The notes beneath the pieces were generated by a model that saw only the letters and a list, made by a program, of their open reading frames with translations, made no database searches and had not been told where the DNA came from. Of a stretch of 8,828 nt of DNA, positions 5,700 through 8,828 are shown piece after piece. This DNA comes from UBA2093 sp049454855 (GTDB lineage Bacteria > Actinomycetota > Acidimicrobiia > Acidimicrobiales > Ilumatobacteraceae). The stretch lies in the NCBI GenBank assembly GCA_049454855.1, contig JBMUAQ010000086.1, positions 1 through 8,828 on the forward strand. The letters run 5' to 3'. Positions within the stretch are counted from its first letter, which is position 1; each line of letters starts with the position of its first letter. Position numbers and translations under genes: made by a program.

Positions 5700-5733
5700 C
5701 CCTCCTGCCGCAACAGCCCTCCTGCCACAACGG
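5700..5733. repeat. 17-bp tandem direct repeat, two copies
   Basis: CCCTCCTGCCGCAACAG (5700-5716) is followed directly by CCCTCCTGCCACAACGG (5717-5733), identical at 15 of 17 positions. Just before it CCCGGTCA also occurs twice, 11 bases apart (5669-5676, 5680-5687). Both sit in the noncoding gap after the DUF3566 gene. The unit length is not a multiple of three, consistent with noncoding sequence. They look like slippage or short duplications; no function is evident. Confidence 0.8.
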
Positions 5734-5752
5734 AAGGCCCCGACCATCACTG

Positions 5753-6154
5753 TCACCCGTCGGAGTTGACCGGCCGGGCCACCACCTCTTCCTCCAGCAC
5801 GGTCACGCGGACTCCCCCCACCAGCTCCGTGACCAGGTTGAAGATGACCGCGCCCAGCACCCAGAGCCCGGCGCCGAGAATCACGAGGAACACGCCGCCC
5901 ACTGCCGAGCTGGTGAACACCCTCGAGCCGTCGAAGGTGAAGGAGTCCCACCCGAACGACGCGAGGAACGACTCCACGTTGTCGATGGTGCCGGTGGCAC
6001 TCGCAACATTCCACAGCAGCAGCCCGGTGACGAGCAGCACCACGTACATCGCGGCATGCACCACGAGCGCAACCTTGAACACGCTCCACGCGTCGACGTC
6101 GCGCACCACGCGCGTGACACGTCGCACCCTGCGTTCGCGTGTCGGTTCTGCCAC
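5753..6154 (-). CDS. DUF3566 membrane protein
   Basis: A 133-residue integral membrane protein with a basic N-terminus (RERRVRRVTRVVRDVD), the family motif DAWSVFKVAL, membrane segments at about 26-50 and 84-108, WNVASATGTIDNVESF between them, and the closing LVGGVRVTVLEEE. These are the marks of DUF3566, an actinobacterial family whose gene typically follows gyrA (Rv0007 in Mycobacterium tuberculosis); the place here agrees. Its role is not known to me. The GTG at 6154 is chosen because TACGCT (6167-6162, minus) ends seven bases upstream, a leaderless arrangement, and no Shine-Dalgarno is seen. It can therefore be transcribed on its own as well as by readthrough from gyrA. Confidence 0.9.
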   Translation of the reverse strand: MAEPTRERRVRRVTRVVRDVDAWSVFKVALVVHAAMYVVLLVTGLLLWNVASATGTIDNVESFLASFGWDSFTFDGSRVFTSSAVGGVFLVILGAGLWVLGAVIFNLVTELVGGVRVTVLEEEVVARPVNSDG

Positions 6155-6161
6155 GTGGTGA

Positions 6162-6167
6162 AGCGTA
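6162..6167 (-). promoter_or_regulatory. -10 element of a leaderless promoter for the DUF3566 gene
   Basis: TACGCT on the minus strand, seven bases before the GTG at 6154, in the 21-bp gap after the TadE-like gene. It matches the TAnnnT hexamer and spacing seen before fur and the 43-residue peptide gene. No -35 is obvious. Confidence 0.5.
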
Positions 6168-6497
6168 GTGAGTGCCTAGGGGCCGGCCGGGTCAGTGCTG
6201 CCGGGCACCGTTGCCGCCCTGCGTGCATGCGCCGTTCCCGTTGCGTCGCCGAGGCGAACGGTGACACCCACCGTGATGCCGTCATCGACGATGCGCACCG
6301 CACCGGCACCCTGCCCGCGGGCGAGCTGCCGTGCCCGGTCGGCACCCGCGGTGACCGCCGCAAGAGCGACGCCCTCGGCAACAGTTGCCGCCCGCGCACG
6401 CTGCACCAGCACGGTTCCGGCTTGCATCACCACGAGACAGCACAGCCCCACGAGGGCCAACGGCACCGACATCAGCGGTGCGATGCTGCCGCGGGCG

Positions 6498-8828
<2,331 letters not shown>

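Noticed and set aside
5544..6161. 205-codon plus-strand frame across the convergent gap and the DUF3566 gene
   Set aside because: It passes through the noncoding repeats and opposite a recognisable DUF3566 gene; Ser/Thr/Pro-rich shadow composition.

Overview
This GC-rich window looks like chromosomal core sequence from a high-GC actinobacterium. The GyrA active-site neighbourhood (FHGNYGSPDFGPAA...RYTE), gyrA followed by a DUF3566 membrane gene, a GpgS-type glycosyltransferase and an MtrA/MtrB/LpqB-like regulatory operon all suggest Actinobacteriota, and the gyrA wording suggests the Acidimicrobiia. That class-level placement is from memory of the families, not from a search. Three genes have a TAnnnT hexamer six or seven bases before the start codon, the pattern of leaderless actinobacterial transcripts.

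Layout, left to right. At 1-27 (minus) there may be the first codons of a gene that runs off the edge. A Fur-family metalloregulator lies at 43-534 (minus), with its promoter and an AT-rich direct-repeat operator candidate at 542-566. A short GC hairpin at 567-582 separates it from a two-gene minus-strand unit: a 43-residue membrane peptide gene (1513-1644) and a Rossmann-fold NAD(P)-binding protein (583-1509). A small cysteine-containing protein (1667-1906, plus) diverges from that unit and converges on a complete tRNA-Ile(GAU) gene (1921-1997, minus).

Next comes a tight minus-strand operon: OmpR-family response regulator (3998-4681), HAMP-type sensor kinase (2645-3997) and GerMN-domain lipoprotein (2055-2648). 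It resembles mtrA-mtrB-lpqB with a shortened lipoprotein. A glucosyl-3-phosphoglycerate synthase-like gene (4814-5638, plus) is divergent from it. The 132-bp region between them carries three GTnACA-type repeats at 10-11-bp spacing, the likely binding site of the response regulator, so the two-component system may control both its own operon and the glycosyltransferase.

The glycosyltransferase gene ends in a 17-bp inverted repeat and a patch of short tandem repeats. Facing it on the minus strand are a DUF3566 membrane protein (5753-6154), a TadE-like single-pass protein (6176-6553) and the 3' part of gyrA (6498-8828, truncated at the right edge). I see no mobile element, CRISPR array or rRNA. 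The window is mostly ordinary core genome. The most informative points are the shared operator, the unusual residues in the GpgS-like enzyme and GyrA, the orphan TadE-like gene, the unannotated 43-residue peptide and the structured convergent intergenic region.
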